Source: an uncultured bacterium (GTDB taxonomy: Bacteria; Bacillota; Clostridia; Lachnospirales; Lachnospiraceae). Taken from it: a DNA stretch of 64,000 bases. Positions 62,268 through 64,000 of the stretch are shown piece by piece. The notes beneath the pieces were generated by a model. That model was not told the origin of the DNA and did not search any database. It saw only the letters and a program-made list of their open reading frames with translations. The stretch is taken from the NCBI GenBank assembly GCA_905215775.1, contig CAJMRM010000004.1:1-64000 (forward strand), written 5' to 3'. The position numbers and the translations under genes are program-made. Position 1 is the first letter of the stretch; every line of letters begins with the position of its first letter.

Positions 62268-63356
62268 CTATCTTTTAATATCATAATTCATATTCATCAG
62301 ATTCCGGATGGTGTCCACATCGTCGGTGATGTTGGCGTCGCCGCGGATGGTGTGCTTGATGGCGCTGCTGGCCACGGCGAAATTGATCATGTCCATGGGC
62401 TTATAGTGGTGCATCATAGCGTAGATCAGGCCACTGGCAAAGGCGTCGCCGCCGCCTACCCGGTCTAAAATCGTGAAGGTGAAAAGCTTGCTTTCAAAGG
62501 TGTGGCCGTCATACCACATAAACGCCTTGAGGCTGTTTTCACTGCCGCTGTGGGCATAGCGCACATGGCGGGCGATGCATTTTAGGTTGGGATACCTGGA
62601 GATAAAGGCCTGGAAGATCTCGTCCTGCTGCTCGTAGCTGGGCTGGAAGGGAATTCCGTCCTTTACATCCCCCTTACTGTGGTCCTCCTCGTCCCTCCAG
62701 AGATGGTAGGGCTCGATCCCCAAAAGCACGTCCACATAGGGGAGGCACTGGGTGCAGAAATCCCTGGCTTCCTCCCAGGTCCACAGGGTGCTGCGGAAAT
62801 TCCCGTCAAAGCTCACGGTAAGGCCAAGCTCTTTGGCAGTTTTTAAGCACTCCATGGTGAGCTTCCGGCAGTTGGGGGCCAGAGCAGGGGTGATGCCGCT
62901 TAAATGGAGCCAGGTGAAGTGTTCCAGAAGTCCTTTCAGGTCGATGGTATCAAAATCAAATTCCGTGATGGCGCTGTTTTTCCGGTCGTAGGTGACCTTG
63001 CTGGCGCGGATGCCGTAGCCGGTTTCCAGATAATAGCTTCCCAGCCGGTGGGTGGGCGTCTGCTCCGGCGTGCTCAGGATCACAGGGGTGCAGTGGACGT
63101 CGTTGCTCCTTAACATGCGGACGGCGCTTTTTCCAAGGCTGTTGTTGGGCACCACAGAGAAGAAGGTGCTGTCTACGCCCAGATTGGCCAGGGCCAAAGC
63201 AATGTTTGCTTCGCTGCCGCCATAGCTGGCTTCAAATGTAGAGGTCATGCGGATCTTTTCGTAGTTGGGCGGAGTCAGCCGCAGCATGATCTCGCCGATG
63301 GTGATGAATTTTTCCGGGCTCTCCATGCCGGTGAGCAGCGGATTATAATGTTCCAT
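62268..63356 (-). CDS. PfkB-family sugar kinase
   Basis: This 362-residue ribokinase-fold enzyme probably phosphorylates a sugar acid or ketose; the length and overall pattern suggest 2-keto-3-deoxygluconate kinase. It shows ITIGEIMLRLTPP, FEASYGGSEANIALALANLG (sugar-binding) and the catalytic DRVGGGDAFASGLIYA, where GGGD replaces the usual GAGD but keeps the base Asp. An insert with EEDHSKGDVKDG lies around residue 230. GGAGG is 8 bases from the ATG at 63356. No aldolase gene is in view, so the substrate is unproven. Confidence 0.88.
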   Translation of the reverse strand: MEHYNPLLTGMESPEKFITIGEIMLRLTPPNYEKIRMTSTFEASYGGSEANIALALANLGVDSTFFSVVPNNSLGKSAVRMLRSNDVHCTPVILSTPEQTPTHRLGSYYLETGYGIRASKVTYDRKNSAITEFDFDTIDLKGLLEHFTWLHLSGITPALAPNCRKLTMECLKTAKELGLTVSFDGNFRSTLWTWEEARDFCTQCLPYVDVLLGIEPYHLWRDEEDHSKGDVKDGIPFQPSYEQQDEIFQAFISRYPNLKCIARHVRYAHSGSENSLKAFMWYDGHTFESKLFTFTILDRVGGGDAFASGLIYAMMHHYKPMDMINFAVASSAIKHTIRGDANITDDVDTIRNLMNMNYDIKR

Positions 63357-63427
63357 AAAATTGTACCTCCTCGGGGTTAAAGGATAGCTCTATTCTAGTC
63401 CACATCCGGACAGATTTCAATAAAAAT

Positions 63428-64000
63428 TTAACAATCTTTTTTCTTTCCCGCTTCTTTCAGGAGCAGGGGAGAATGGCGCTGCAGGTATCGCTCCAGAGTA
63501 TCTCTGTCCACAAGGGAGGGGGTCACACCCTGCCGGGTGATGGAAAAACCGGCGGCACAGGCGGCGATCCGGCAGGAAGCTTCCATAGAGAATCCGTAAA
63601 GCAGATAGGAGACCAGGGCGCTGATGAAGGCATCGGCGGCTCCGGTATTGTCCACGGACCGGAAATCAGCGGCCTCCACATGGCAGGAGGAATTTTTCTC
63701 AAAAATCCAGCATCCTCCGGCCCCCAGGGTGACGATCACTGTTTTGATGCCGCAGGCAAGAAGCTTTGCGGCCTTTTCCTTTATGGAGCCCCCTCCGGGG
63801 CAGATCATGGACAGCTCCTCTGCGTTGGGTACAGCCACATCGATATTCTTCATCAGCTCTTCGGGCAGGGGGCCGCAGGAGCTGGGCTTCAGCACGGTCA
63901 TAAGACCGTGTTTTTTTGCCATAGCCGCAGAAGTCAGGACAGCTTCCATGGGAATCTCGGTCTGGATCATACAGCAGTCGGCTCCATCAAAAAGACGTTC
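63428..64000 (-). CDS. PfkB-family carbohydrate kinase, partial
   Basis: The 3' part (about 190 codons) of a second ribokinase-family gene runs off the window end; the frame stays open to base 64000. It contains KPSSCGPLPEELMKNIDVAVPNAEEL, spread over the substrate lid region, and VIVTLGAGGCWIF. The catalytic motif is DNTGAADAFISAL; the second Gly of GAGD is Ala but the Asp is kept. It is likely a ribokinase or related sugar kinase. It is separated from the other kinase gene by 71 bases that carry only that gene's ribosome binding site and promoter region. Confidence 0.88.
   Translation of the reverse strand, partial: ERLFDGADCCMIQTEIPMEAVLTSAAMAKKHGLMTVLKPSSCGPLPEELMKNIDVAVPNAEELSMICPGGGSIKEKAAKLLACGIKTVIVTLGAGGCWIFEKNSSCHVEAADFRSVDNTGAADAFISALVSYLLYGFSMEASCRIAACAAGFSITRQGVTPSLVDRDTLERYLQRHSPLLLKEAGKKKDC

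Overview
The window is a chromosomal segment of a spore-forming, anaerobic Firmicute, most likely a Lachnospiraceae member (Clostridium cluster XIVa; an Enterocloster/Lachnoclostridium-type genome is plausible but cannot be fixed from this sequence alone). The reasons are a small acid-soluble spore protein, a GerA/SpoVAF-type germination protein and a SleB-type hydrolase, the rex-acpS-nnr-alr-mazF order, cmk-ispH-rpsA with ispH and rpsA overlapping, an ATP-type PEP carboxykinase, strong AGGAGG ribosome binding sites and consensus sigma-A promoters. Codon use is moderately GC-rich through most of the window; visibly more A+T-rich codon use at about 43.1-44.6 kb, and different codon use at 3.9-5.8 kb, mark likely imported DNA.

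Layout. 0-6 kb: a tyrosine-recombinase remnant, an SH3b/NlpC-P60 peptidoglycan hydrolase, a Gly/Cys/Asn-rich repetitive protein, an SH3b/amidase_3 enzyme, and a sortase-type surface protein without signal peptide or clear start. 5.9-6.5 kb: tRNA-Ala(CGC) and tRNA-Val(CAC) on the minus strand, tRNA-Pro(GGG) on the plus strand. 7-12.6 kb: DUF3783 protein, ferredoxin-type aldo/keto reductase, BaiN/HI0933-type flavoprotein, then cmk-ispH-rpsA. 12.8-16.2 kb: secreted cell-wall-binding protein and a PadR-DUF1700-DUF4097-PspC envelope operon with a palindromic operator. 16.4-20 kb: SASP, then cobalamin genes cbiG, a double CobU-like gene and a CobD-like aminotransferase. 20-25.2 kb: guaB, an ABC-F ATPase, an MFS transporter and a convergent overlapping creatininase-family gene.

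25.2-28.2 kb holds two adjacent long nested inverted repeats of unknown nature, then the germination protein and tcdA on the minus strand. 28.4-37 kb is a tight nine-gene run: nadE, TrmH-type methyltransferase, NfeD, SPFH protein, patatin, small membrane protein, birA, mutY and a lipid kinase. It is followed by rpoD, queH, an HPr-like protein and an Mrp ATPase, then a minus-strand ABC-F gene. 42.4-45 kb is accessory: a zinc-ribbon membrane protein, a two-gene ABC exporter and an AAA-ATPase gene remnant. 45-50.8 kb: rex, acpS, nnr, alr, mazF (no antitoxin gene) and a CNNM/CBS protein. 50.8-64 kb: S9 peptidase, YebC, YbaK deacylase, SleB-type hydrolase, pckA, HAD phosphatase, a 6S RNA gene, an AI-2E-family permease, a SpoIID-domain protein and two PfkB kinases, the last cut by the window end.

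Most of the window is housekeeping. The best candidates for something undescribed are the paired palindromic elements at 25.3-25.7 kb, the Gly/Cys/Asn-rich protein at 2.3 kb, and the CobU-CobU fusion with an internal start signal. No CRISPR array, intact prophage or complete insertion sequence was seen.
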